59,401 nucleotides of DNA, taken from NCBI GenBank assembly GCA_963697355.1, contig CAVONV010000029.1:1-59401 (forward strand), written 5' to 3'. This document shows, piece after piece, positions 18,484 to 26,328 of this stretch (position 1 is the stretch's first letter; every line of letters starts with the position of its first letter). A model generated the notes under the pieces. It saw nothing but the letters and a program-made list of their open reading frames with translations. It was not told where the DNA came from and searched no databases. Made by a program: the position numbers and the translations under genes. Source of the stretch: CAVONV01 sp963697355. GTDB lineage: Bacteria > Acidobacteriota > Vicinamibacteria > Marinacidobacterales > DATDRI01.

Positions 18484-19551
18484 TCACCGCGGCTTCGTTA
18501 GGCGCTCAAAAGCCGGCGTTTCCAATCCTCGAAATTGTCCGTCCCCTTCATGCACGAGAAACAGCACAGCAAGATCCTCTTTGACCGCCAGCGGGTAACC
18601 TTCTTCGGGACCCAATACGAGCAGTGCTGTAGCGAGTCCGTCGGCCCGGGTGCAGGTCTTGTCGATGACGCTCACCGACGCGAGGTTGTGGGTGATGGGG
18701 CGCCCTGTTCGAGGATCGATCATGTGAGAGTAACGAACGCCATCCACTTCATAATAGTTGCGATAGTCACCTGAAGTGGCCATAGCCCAGCCGCTGAGAG
18801 AGATGACTTTTTCAATGACACGCCCCGTGGTCACAGGCCGTTCCACTCCGATACGCCAGGGCTGTCCTTCGTCGTTCACGCCATGCGTCCTGACTTCTCC
18901 ACCGACCTCTACCATGAGGCTCTGGAATCCTTCTTGGGCGAGGGCGTCGGCAACGCGGTCGACTCCGTACCCCTTTGCGATGGCGGACAGGTCGCAACGC
19001 AGTTGTGGCTCGGTCTTTCGCAGGCTCAACGCGTTTGAATCGAGCTCCAGCTTTTCGTAGCCCGTTTTTTGACGGAGGGCTTGGATGTGCTCGTCGGTGG
19101 GTATCTGCTCCGGGCGGCTCTGGGGGCCGAATCCCCAGGCGTCCACGAGCGGGCCGACGGTGATGTCGAGGGCCCCATCGGTCAAGGTGCTTAGCTCTAT
19201 GGCCTGTCGAAAAACCTCGTAGGTTTCTGGAGAAACACTAAAGGGGGTGGTCTCATTCCACTGGTTGAAGCGAGAGAGCTCAGAATCCTCTTGATAGTGA
19301 GACATCTTCTGATTGACGTCTTCCAATCGAGCTTCAATCAGATGACGGATGTCCTCTAATCTTGACTTATCTAACCCCGGCTCAACCACCTTCACGGTAT
19401 AGGTGGTACCCATCGTGGCGCCTTGAAAGACATGAGCCGCCGATCGCTGCTCAGTGGGCCCACAGGAGCTCGCGATGAGAACAGCCAAGCACAACAGGAA
19501 CGGTGTGAAAAACCTCCTAAGCGAGGTCCTTCTCTTCCACCTTGAAGGCAC
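18484..19551 (-). CDS. apbE: FAD:protein FMN transferase ApbE
   Basis: A 355-residue lipoprotein-type ApbE. It has a signal with lipobox (LAVLIASSCG), then GATMGTTYTVKV, the catalytic and flavin-binding DGALDITVGPLVDAWGFGP, DLSAIAKGYGVD, and the C-terminal TSGDYRNYYEVDG, SHMIDPRTGRP and TRADGLATALLVLG motifs. It transfers FMN from FAD to the threonine of SGAT motifs; NqrB and NqrC in this window both carry SGAT. The start overlaps the upstream 154-residue gene by 35 bases, and nqrM follows. This strongly suggests a Na+-NQR maturation operon. Confidence 0.93.
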   Translation of the reverse strand: MPSRWKRRTSLRRFFTPFLLCLAVLIASSCGPTEQRSAAHVFQGATMGTTYTVKVVEPGLDKSRLEDIRHLIEARLEDVNQKMSHYQEDSELSRFNQWNETTPFSVSPETYEVFRQAIELSTLTDGALDITVGPLVDAWGFGPQSRPEQIPTDEHIQALRQKTGYEKLELDSNALSLRKTEPQLRCDLSAIAKGYGVDRVADALAQEGFQSLMVEVGGEVRTHGVNDEGQPWRIGVERPVTTGRVIEKVISLSGWAMATSGDYRNYYEVDGVRYSHMIDPRTGRPITHNLASVSVIDKTCTRADGLATALLVLGPEEGYPLAVKEDLAVLFLVHEGDGQFRGLETPAFERLTKPR

Positions 19552-19981
19552 TTTCTTTTCCTTCCGCGATGAGACCTTTTCCTATCGATCGGATGGCGGA
19601 ATACTTGCAACCCATCCAAAGCCGGTCCGTCATTCGCGTCAACCGGTCATGCATCTGTAACTTGGCCTCTTCACTGAGATCCGATTTCTGGTAGGTTTTG
19701 GAAAGCGGGCCTTCCTCGAGGACGAGCCCCGCGATGTCCTCCAACTGCGAGGTCATCCTTCCATCGACGAGGAACGACACATCGTACTGCCGTTGGTCCT
19801 CCCAGCTATGCAGATTGCCGCCAATCTTCAATCCCTCCTCCGACCGAGTCCAGTAGATGGGGTCCCATAAGCTGATGCGCCATTGCTTGAAATCGACCAC
19901 GAACACGTAAGGTTTGAACTCAATCACGTCGGCCTCCTCAGAAGCCCTAGAGCCTATCAAAGTGGGGACCTCGTCGGCCAC
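19517..19981 (-). CDS. Hypothetical protein in the apbE operon
   Basis: A 154-residue soluble, acidic protein that I do not recognise. It starts with GTG 6 bases after the methyltransferase stop and overlaps the apbE start, so it is almost certainly translated in the same operon. Visible features are a beta-rich tryptophan-containing N-terminal half (YVFVVDFKQWRISLWDPIYW, then GGNLHSWEDQRQYDVSF) and a helical C-terminal half. It has no signal peptide or membrane helix. Context suggests a role in Na+-NQR or flavin maturation, but that is inference only. Confidence 0.75.
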   Translation of the reverse strand: MADEVPTLIGSRASEEADVIEFKPYVFVVDFKQWRISLWDPIYWTRSEEGLKIGGNLHSWEDQRQYDVSFLVDGRMTSQLEDIAGLVLEEGPLSKTYQKSDLSEEAKLQMHDRLTRMTDRLWMGCKYSAIRSIGKGLIAEGKESAFKVEEKDLA

Positions 19982-19987
19982 TTCGGG

Positions 19988-20659
19988 TCATTTTGGCTGG
20001 CAAATGTAGAGGTTCTGTACGGGAAGAAACGTCTCCTTGGCGACGATCTCGAAGCCGGCTGCCTCGAGTGGCACGAGAACGGCCTCTTCCGAGAATTTCT
20101 CCATATCGGAAGGGCTCATATCATCCTCGATACTCATCTTGGTCGCATCCCATTGAACGATGGCCAACCTGCCACCTTCTCTTAGGCTGGTCTTGAGTCT
20201 CCTGAAGAAGACCTCAGGCTCCTCGAGGAAATGGGTCACGTTGACCATGAGGACGATGTCGAGCGCCTTTTCGGGAAGCTTGGGGTCGTCTGCAGCCCCC
20301 TGGACCGGTACGACGTTGGTGAATCCCTTGGCTTTGCACTCGGAGGAAACGCGTCGTAAAAGCGCCTCATCGATCTCGTTGGCGTAGACCGTGCCGTCCT
20401 TCCCCACTCTTTTAGCCAATCGCGATGTGAAGTAACCTTCCCCCGCTCCCACATCGGCAACTTGCATGCCTTCTTCCAATCCAATGGCATCCAATACCCT
20501 CTCGGGCAACTGCCACATCCATCGGTCACGATCGCGTTTGGATTGCTCCTGCCCATGATGTTCATGCTGGCCATTCCCATGGATGGCCGCACCGCTCGAA
20601 TAAGAAGCCACCATCATCAAGACGGCGATTCCAAGGATCCAGACATTTCTCAGCTTCAT
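19988..20659 (-). CDS. Class I SAM-dependent methyltransferase with N-terminal signal peptide
   Basis: A 223-residue protein beginning with a cleavable-looking signal (KLRNVWILGIAVLMMVASYS) and a histidine-rich linker (HGNGQHEHHGQEQ). The Rossmann methyltransferase domain follows: VADVGAGEGYFTSRLA is the SAM loop, with acidic residue NEID and DIVLMVNVTHFLEEPE as motifs II/III. An exported enzyme using SAM is unusual because SAM is cytoplasmic. The protein may be membrane-anchored facing inward, or the N-terminus may not be cleaved. It is the first gene of the unknown-apbE-nqrM run. Confidence 0.85.
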   Translation of the reverse strand: MKLRNVWILGIAVLMMVASYSSGAAIHGNGQHEHHGQEQSKRDRDRWMWQLPERVLDAIGLEEGMQVADVGAGEGYFTSRLAKRVGKDGTVYANEIDEALLRRVSSECKAKGFTNVVPVQGAADDPKLPEKALDIVLMVNVTHFLEEPEVFFRRLKTSLREGGRLAIVQWDATKMSIEDDMSPSDMEKFSEEAVLVPLEAAGFEIVAKETFLPVQNLYICQPK

Positions 20660-20725
20660 CTTCTAGAACCTTTCCTAATAAGAGTCCCTCCTGTTCCTTA
20701 TACTCCATCTTAGATTCATTATCCT

Positions 20726-20990
20726 CATGGTTTCAGATGAATCTCTGGATGCATCGATTGTCCCCCGCCCGCGCCCGTGCCCCAGCCCGAAGCACCAAAA
20801 CGCTCGTCTGTGGCACATGCGATGCAACCGGTTTTCAATGGGAACCAGTCGTTCTTGGGCTCGGGCGGGGGAACGGAAACGGGCACGGGAGAAATCAGGT
20901 TTTCCGCTTCTGCAAAACGATGGCTGACACGAAGATTCGACATCTTCATGGTGTCGGGTAAATCCCTGATGCATCGAATACTGTCCCCTG
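20726..20990. repeat. Dispersed intergenic element, copy 1
   Basis: A 265-bp element bounded by two related direct repeats of about 37-40 bp: CATGGTTTCAGATGAATCTC..GATTGTCCCC on the left and GTGTCGGGTAAATCCCTGAT..ACTGTCCCC on the right. Between them lie C-rich hexamer-like runs (GCCCG/GCCCC) and a G-rich counterpart that could fold into a long hairpin. A second copy is at 27994-28220. Both copies end 56 bp before a start codon. No transposase gene lies inside. Confidence 0.6.
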
Positions 20991-21045
20991 TTTCTTCTCG
21001 GTTCTTGACAGGTGTGTCCCATCAACGATAGGTTCTGCCTCATTC

Positions 21046-22425
21046 ATGCTCGACCTGGCCATCCTTATCGGTTTCATCACGGTCCTCGTCTTCGTTGGCA
21101 AATGGGCAGCGGGTCGTGTCCACACCAGCCTCGATTTTCATCTTTGCGGTCGTCGCCTCGGAAAGCTGCCCGTCGCTTTGAGTCTAGCTGCGACCGAGTT
21201 TAGCGGTTCCGGTCTAGTGGGCGGAGCCGGGCTCGCCTACGCGATCGGCGTTTCCGGCGTCTACTGGAACTTCTCCGCCGTGCCTGCCTGGATCATCCTT
21301 GGTTTCACCGTCGCGGTCGCCTTCCGCCGCCTCGCGCTCTACACCGTGCCCCAGTTCCTAGGAGAGTGCTACGGGCCGGGCGCCAGGCTGGTGACCTCCA
21401 TCAGTCAGCTCGTCTCGGGCATCATCTTCGTCGCCGTGCAGATTCTCGTCTCCACACTCGCCTTGTCGACGTTGCTCGATGTTCCGCGCACCGTAGCGGC
21501 CATTGTCGTCACTGCGGTTTTTGTCCTCTACACGTTTGCAGGAGGTCTACTTGCCGTTGTCTGGACGGACGTCATCTGCTATCTGGTGCTGATGACGACC
21601 GTGGTGATTGGCATTCCCTTGGCGCTTCACTACGTAGGAGGCTTTGAGGGATTGAGGCAGTCTTTGCCGCCGGAAAGCTTCGATTTCGGGAGGATCGGGA
21701 TCATGGAACCTTTGGCCTGGGTGGGTCTGTGCTTCTTCTCGTATGGAACCGATCAAGCCTACTTGCAGCGTGCCTTTGCCGCAAAAGATCCTTCCGTCGC
21801 ACGATTCGCGTATGTTTATACGGGGCTCAACTACCTGGTCTTCGGTGGGGCGGTCTGCCTCCTCGGCATGTCGGCGGCGGCTCTAGTTCCCGGCCTCAGC
21901 CATCAGGACGAAGCCTTACCTGCGCTCATCAAACACATCTTCCCAGCCGGGTTGACGGGCTTCTTCATGACGGGAATTTTAGCCACCACCATGTCGACGT
22001 CATCGTCCTATCTCTCTGCGGGTTCTTCTCTGTTCGCAAAGGATGTCTACGAGCGTTGGCTGGTCAAAGATGCTTCAGAGGCGAGACTTCTTCGAGTATC
22101 CCGGTGGACGACACTCGTCTATGCGGGATTGGCGCTTGCTTTGGCGCTGACGGCCCCACGTGTGGTCGATGCCGTGGTCGTTTCTACGGTCGTTTCCCAC
22201 GCCGCCGTATTCTTCCCTATCCTTGCTGGACTCTACTGGAAGCGAGTAGCGCCACAGGCCGGCTTCTGGGCCATATTGCTGGGCTCATTGGGCGGGCTCT
22301 TCTCCCATTTCATGCTCTATCGGAAGGTCGCCTATGTCGGTATACTGCATCCGCTTTTTTTCGGCCCGATCGTATCGATTCTAGTCTTGTTAGCGATGAC
22401 GTGGTTCAAACCACGAAAGATCTGA
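21046..22425 (+). CDS. Sodium:solute symporter (SSS family), mttB-linked
   Basis: A 459-residue integral membrane protein with about 12-13 helices typical of the SSS/PutP family. Family features are the early AATEFSGSGLVGGAG segment, VWTDVICYLVLM in the middle, and the sodium-site helix GILATTMSTSSSYLSAGSS near residue 310. It imports a small organic solute with Na+. It lies 9 bp upstream of an MttB-family methyltransferase, so the cargo may be a methylated amine such as a betaine; that is inference from context. A dispersed repeat element ends 56 bp upstream. Confidence 0.9.
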   Translation: MLDLAILIGFITVLVFVGKWAAGRVHTSLDFHLCGRRLGKLPVALSLAATEFSGSGLVGGAGLAYAIGVSGVYWNFSAVPAWIILGFTVAVAFRRLALYTVPQFLGECYGPGARLVTSISQLVSGIIFVAVQILVSTLALSTLLDVPRTVAAIVVTAVFVLYTFAGGLLAVVWTDVICYLVLMTTVVIGIPLALHYVGGFEGLRQSLPPESFDFGRIGIMEPLAWVGLCFFSYGTDQAYLQRAFAAKDPSVARFAYVYTGLNYLVFGGAVCLLGMSAAALVPGLSHQDEALPALIKHIFPAGLTGFFMTGILATTMSTSSSYLSAGSSLFAKDVYERWLVKDASEARLLRVSRWTTLVYAGLALALALTAPRVVDAVVVSTVVSHAAVFFPILAGLYWKRVAPQAGFWAILLGSLGGLFSHFMLYRKVAYVGILHPLFFGPIVSILVLLAMTWFKPRKI

Positions 22426-22434
22426 GGAGTAGCA

Positions 22435-23907
22435 ATGAGCAAAACCGAGCACACCCAAAGCGAGCCTCTAGCCAGGCCCTCCGGTTTTCGTATGCTCACG
22501 GACGCCCAACTGGATGAAATCCATCTCGCTTCACTCGAGATTCTAAGGCGGACCGGAGTTCGTGTGCACGAAGCGGAATGCTTAGATTTGTTGAACGACG
22601 CGGGATGTACCGTCAGCGACAACCATCTCGTGAAGTTGCCGGCATCCGTGGTCGAAGACGCTTTGCAGTCGGCTCCGTCACGGATCGTCCTGTGCAGCAG
22701 AACCGGCGAGCCCCGCCTCCACCTCGAAGGTCATCGTTCTTATTTCGGAACGGGCTCCGATCTCCCGAACACCATCGATTTGGACACCGGCGAGAGACGA
22801 TTGTCGCTCCTCTCCGATGTGGAGAAAGCCGCCCGTTTGGTCGACGCGCTACCTAATTTGAACTTCGTCATGTCCGCGGCCTTGCCATCGGACGTTCCCG
22901 CAGCAACTTCCGACCGGCGGTCTTTCCTTGCGATGGTGAAAAACACGACCAAGCCCATTGTTTTTACGGCATGGGACGAGAAAGGCCTTGCCGATATCCT
23001 ATCCATGGCCGAAGCGATTGCAGGAGACCGAGAGAAGCTAGCTCTCAATCCTTTTCTGCTCGCTTACCTCGAGCCCACATCTCCCCTTCAACACAGCGAG
23101 CCGGTCCTTCGAAAAGTACTCATGATGGCCGACTATGGGCTGCCCATGGTCTACGCTCCAGGAGCCGTGGAGGGGGCATCAGTGCCCGTCACATCTGCGG
23201 GTAGCCTCGTGGTGGGCAATGCAGAATGCTTGAGCGGCTTAGTGATCGCTCAGCTACGAAGGAAAGGAACCCCCTTCGTTCTGGGCTCGGGTAACGGGCC
23301 TCTCGACATGAAAACCATGGTCGCCGCCTATGGTAGTCCGGAGTACATGCTTCATTGCCTCGGGATGGCCGAGCTTGCCCATCACTATTACCGACTTCCG
23401 GTTTGGGGATTCGCCGGCTGTTCGGACTCGAAGGCTCCCGACATTCAGGCCGGAATCGAGTCTGCCACCTGGATCTTATGGACGGCACTCATCGGTGCCA
23501 ACCTCGTGCACGATGTGGGATACCTAGAGTCCGGCCTCACGTGTTCCTACGAGATGATCGTCCTCGGCGACGAGATGATCGGCATGGTCCGTCGACTCTT
23601 GAGAGGAATCGAGATCACCCCTGAGACATTGGCGCTCGACGCCATCCACGAAGTGGGTCCCGGCGGCGACTACCTCACAGCCTCACATACCATGCAACAC
23701 TACCGAAGCGTTTGGTATCCGCGACTACTCGATCGACGACCGTTCGAGTCTTGGGAGAACGCCGGGAAACCGACCGCTAATGAAAGGGCGAGAGAGTTTG
23801 TGCGGAGGACACTCGCTACGCACAAGCCCGAGCCCATACCCGATTCCATTATCGAGCAGCTCGAATCGATCGCGTCCGAAGCCGACGCGGGTCAATCAAC
23901 GAGCTAG
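22435..23907 (+). CDS. MttB-family (trimethylamine methyltransferase-like) protein, non-pyrrolysine
   Basis: A 490-residue TIM-barrel methyltransferase of the MttB superfamily, preceded by a GAGGAG ribosome site. Recognisable segments include LASLEILRRTGVRVHEAECL, GTGSDLPNTIDLDTGERR, VYAPGAVEGASVPVTSAG, WGFAGCSDSKAPDIQAG and AIHEVGPGGDYLTASHT. There is no in-frame amber codon, so this is the non-pyrrolysine branch that includes glycine-betaine methyltransferase MtgB. Members demethylate quaternary amines onto a corrinoid protein. No corrinoid protein or reactivase gene is present here; they would have to be elsewhere. The substrate is unknown. Confidence 0.9.
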   Translation: MSKTEHTQSEPLARPSGFRMLTDAQLDEIHLASLEILRRTGVRVHEAECLDLLNDAGCTVSDNHLVKLPASVVEDALQSAPSRIVLCSRTGEPRLHLEGHRSYFGTGSDLPNTIDLDTGERRLSLLSDVEKAARLVDALPNLNFVMSAALPSDVPAATSDRRSFLAMVKNTTKPIVFTAWDEKGLADILSMAEAIAGDREKLALNPFLLAYLEPTSPLQHSEPVLRKVLMMADYGLPMVYAPGAVEGASVPVTSAGSLVVGNAECLSGLVIAQLRRKGTPFVLGSGNGPLDMKTMVAAYGSPEYMLHCLGMAELAHHYYRLPVWGFAGCSDSKAPDIQAGIESATWILWTALIGANLVHDVGYLESGLTCSYEMIVLGDEMIGMVRRLLRGIEITPETLALDAIHEVGPGGDYLTASHTMQHYRSVWYPRLLDRRPFESWENAGKPTANERAREFVRRTLATHKPEPIPDSIIEQLESIASEADAGQSTS

Positions 23908-23953
23908 CCATTCTGCCTCCAGCGCAGAGCTTGAATTCGCAAGGCTACACCGA

Positions 23954-24835
23954 TCAGATTCCGATGACGGAAAGATCGAGGCGGCCGTCTTTCGATGGCG
24001 GGCACCAGAAGTAGTTGCCGGTCAGCGGTCGTGTAAATGTGAAAAGGGCGTCGGTGATGCCATCCTCTTTACCCACCATTCGGTTGAGCAGCGCTTCGAA
24101 GGCATCGAAGGATTTTCCAAAGGCTACGAAGACAAGACCTTCTCCCGTGGCATCGGCCCAAGGCATCGAACGACGCAAGACAAAAGCCTCCGGGTCGAAG
24201 CTTTCCTGTGCCGTTCTTTTCACATGCGCTGAGTCCGGTGCCTCCTCGATTTCCTCGTTGTCGCTGCGGCGCCGGCCGATCACATGGTCTCGATCCGTTT
24301 GCGACATGGACTGGAACTGATCCAAATCGTGCTCCCAAAGCTGTACCGCGACGAAACTCGAGCCGTCTACTCCCTTCCCTCGGCCGGACACGAACGCCGC
24401 TTCGATGGCCTTCTCGCCAGTTGGGTTTTCCGTACCATCTTCATAACCCGTCAGGTCGCGGCCGCCGTCAAAGAAGAAGCCATCGACCGTGGCATCGACG
24501 AGGAAACTCTCCTCGAGGCCTTTGACGATACTCCGGCTCGTGTGAACGAGAGCTCCCGGGTCCTCACCGCGAAGCCAAATCCAAAGCGCTGCAGGCGTCG
24601 AGGGGACGGTAACGCCCATTCCAACGCGCGACGGAAACTCGCGAAGGCCGGGCACGTCTTTTCCGAGCTTCGAGACCAAAACCGGTCCGAGACCGACGAC
24701 CAAGTCCTCTTCAATTTCATGCTCCGCCAACCGCGTTAGCGCCGCTACCGGATCGGTGCCGGGGCGCAACTGAAAATACAGATACCGAGCCACTTTGGGA
24801 ACGGGGGCTGTGATGCCGGATTGGTGCGTCGCCAT
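23954..24835 (-). CDS. Dyp-type heme peroxidase
   Basis: A 293-residue DyP peroxidase. The family motif GYEDGTENPTG carries the distal aspartate, and DSAHVKR supplies the proximal heme histidine. FVLRRSMPWAD and VFVAFGKSFDAFEALLNRM are typical C-terminal segments. The start at 24835 is preferred because AGGAGGAAGGAA precedes it directly; the longer frame from 24892 adds unrelated residues. There is no signal peptide, so it is cytoplasmic or encapsulated; the C-terminus lacks an obvious encapsulin-targeting tail and no encapsulin gene is adjacent. It is convergent with the mttB gene. Confidence 0.9.
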   Translation of the reverse strand: MATHQSGITAPVPKVARYLYFQLRPGTDPVAALTRLAEHEIEEDLVVGLGPVLVSKLGKDVPGLREFPSRVGMGVTVPSTPAALWIWLRGEDPGALVHTSRSIVKGLEESFLVDATVDGFFFDGGRDLTGYEDGTENPTGEKAIEAAFVSGRGKGVDGSSFVAVQLWEHDLDQFQSMSQTDRDHVIGRRRSDNEEIEEAPDSAHVKRTAQESFDPEAFVLRRSMPWADATGEGLVFVAFGKSFDAFEALLNRMVGKEDGITDALFTFTRPLTGNYFWCPPSKDGRLDLSVIGI

Positions 24836-25026
24836 TTCCTTCCTCCTCATGATGTCAAAAAATCGGTCCAAGAAAGTAACACACATCGACATGCAGGCAA
24901 ACTTCCACCGGACTCTCTACAGCTTGAGTTCATCGCGGTGTTGCGAACGAGTGAGACCATGGCTATAGCTCTAAACGAGAAGGTCCGCTAGAATTAGACG
25001 CCTCGAAACTGCGGGAGTCTGAAACC

Positions 25027-25605
25027 ATGAGTCACTTTTTCGCCTATCTCTCACGAATGAAGTTCATCAGGCGGTGGGGATTGATGCACAACACCTACCC
25101 CGAGAACGTACAAGAGCACAGCTTACGAGTCGCCCAAATCGCACACGCACTCGCATTGATAAGAAATCGGCTCTACGGCGGTTCCGTCGATCCGGATCGC
25201 GTGGCGGTCCTCGGGCTTTACCACGATGCGGGCGAGGTCCTCATCGGCGATCTCCCCAGTCCCATCAAATACTCCAATCCCGAGATTCACACGGCCTACC
25301 GCGAAATCGAATCCTCTGCGGTGGAAAAGCTCATCTCGATGATGCCCAGCGAGCTCGCCGACGATTATCGCGAGGTTCTCACCGAGCAAAACTCGGAACC
25401 CGCTCAGCTGGAAATCGTCAAAGCAGCCGATAAGATCTGCGCCTACATCAAGTGTCTGGAAGAGGCCGTTTCAGGGAACCGTGAGTTTTCCAAAGCCGAA
25501 GAGGCACTGAGAGCTTCAGTCGAGAAGATTGAACTTCCGGAGGTCAAGTACTTTTTGAAGACTTTTGTCCCCAGCTTCCGCCTAACCCTGGACGAACTGA
25601 GCTAG
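25027..25605 (+). CDS. yfbR: 5'-deoxynucleotidase YfbR
   Basis: A 192-residue HD-domain phosphohydrolase closely following E. coli YfbR: SHFFAYLSRMKFIRRWGLM at the start, ENVQEHSLRVAQIAHALA with the first metal histidine, LYHDAGEVLIGDLPSPIKY with the HD pair, a late KAADKICAYIKCLEE and the characteristic end FVPSFRLTLDEL. It removes phosphate from dNMPs in nucleotide salvage. It stands alone, with an 8-bp tandem repeat and a hairpin just after the stop. Confidence 0.94.
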   Translation: MSHFFAYLSRMKFIRRWGLMHNTYPENVQEHSLRVAQIAHALALIRNRLYGGSVDPDRVAVLGLYHDAGEVLIGDLPSPIKYSNPEIHTAYREIESSAVEKLISMMPSELADDYREVLTEQNSEPAQLEIVKAADKICAYIKCLEEAVSGNREFSKAEEALRASVEKIELPEVKYFLKTFVPSFRLTLDELS

Positions 25606-25622
25606 TATCCAAGAGGCTGAGC

Positions 25623-25670
25623 AAGAACTCGAGAACTCGAGAACTCAGGAAGTCAGGAATTCAGGAATCT
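25623..25670 (+). repeat. 8-bp minisatellite, locus 1
   Basis: Six consecutive 8-bp units: AAGAACTC, GAGAACTC twice, then AGGAAGTC, AGGAATTC and AGGAATCT. They lie 17 bp past the yfbR stop in the gene's sense direction. Related arrays are at 47227, 53635, 55389 and 56075. Confidence 0.75.
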
Positions 25671-25674
25671 TTTT

Positions 25675-25693
25675 GTCGCGGCTTCGCCGCGAC
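25675..25693. repeat. Perfect GC-rich hairpin
   Basis: GTCGCGGC and GCCGCGAC form an 8-bp perfect stem around a TTC loop, just beyond the minisatellite after yfbR. The T-run precedes rather than follows the stem, so it is not a standard intrinsic terminator. It could still stabilise the 3' end of the yfbR transcript. Confidence 0.5.
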
Positions 25694-25823
25694 ATTTGGA
25701 TTAGTCAAGAATTCACGGCTCCTTTGACGTTTCATCCAAGCCCAAACGTCAAGCCATCTTTTCAATTCCTCCTTCATTCGCGTTCATGTGCGGCTACATT
25801 TGCCTTGTTATCAGGTTTCCCAT

Positions 25824-25870
25824 TTGCGGTTTTTGACGCGGTGCGTTATAATTATGACACGATGCGTCAA
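25824..25870 (+). promoter_or_regulatory. phaR promoter with overlapping inverted repeat
   Basis: TTGCGG (25824-25829), a 17-bp spacer and a perfect TATAAT (25847-25852) make a strong sigma-70 promoter about 45 bp before the phaR ATG. TTGACGC (25833-25839) and GCGTCAA (25864-25870) flank the -10 as a 7-bp inverted repeat. A repressor bound there, most simply PhaR itself, would block transcription. Confidence 0.6.
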
Positions 25871-25896
25871 TTGTTAACCTTTTGAAGAACAACAGA

Positions 25897-26328
25897 ATGC
25901 AAAGACTCATCCGGAAGTACGAGAACCGAAAGCTCTATGACACGGAGCAGAAAGCCTACGTCTCATTGAGTGATTTGGCCGCGTTCATCCGCAAGGGTGA
26001 TGAAATCCAAGTCATCGAAAGTCCCTCGGGTGACGATGTAACGGCCAGAACGCTCACCAACATCATCGTCGAAGCGGAACGGAGCGGCGAGGAACCCCTA
26101 TCGAGCAGCTTTCTTCACGACGTCATCCGCTGGGGTGGAAAGGTGGTCACCATGACGGTCGACCAGGTCGAGCAACAATTCGACGGTTTGGCAAAAGCCT
26201 CCGTCGAAAGATTGAAGCCGGTCCGCGAGGCTCGAGAGGAAATGCAAGAGCTTGTGAAACGTATCGAGTCTTTGGAAGCGACTCTTGAAAAAAAGAGTGG
26301 CTCAGACGATAAGGAGATCAAGAAATGA
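25897..26328 (+). CDS. phaR: PhaR-like polyhydroxyalkanoate synthesis regulator
   Basis: A 143-residue regulator with the N-terminal PHA accumulation regulator DNA-binding domain (LIRKYENRKLYDTEQKAYV, LSDLAAFIRKGDEIQVI, TLTNIIVEAE) and a coiled-coil C-terminus. PhaR proteins bind both DNA and PHA granules and repress phasin genes until polymer forms. The ATG at 25897 is preferred over the in-frame TTG at 25882, because GAAG sits 8 bases before it and homology starts there. It overlaps the downstream phasin gene by four bases. No phaC synthase is in the window. Confidence 0.88.
   Translation: MQRLIRKYENRKLYDTEQKAYVSLSDLAAFIRKGDEIQVIESPSGDDVTARTLTNIIVEAERSGEEPLSSSFLHDVIRWGGKVVTMTVDQVEQQFDGLAKASVERLKPVREAREEMQELVKRIESLEATLEKKSGSDDKEIKK

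Noticed and set aside
22435..23907. Pyrrolysine-containing MttB
   Set aside because: The whole frame is open without any in-frame TAG, so it is a non-pyrrolysine member. The amber codon in the DUF4258 gene is unrelated.
25623..25670. CRISPR-like array
   Set aside because: Units are 8 bp, contiguous and without spacers, and no cas gene is present; this is a minisatellite.
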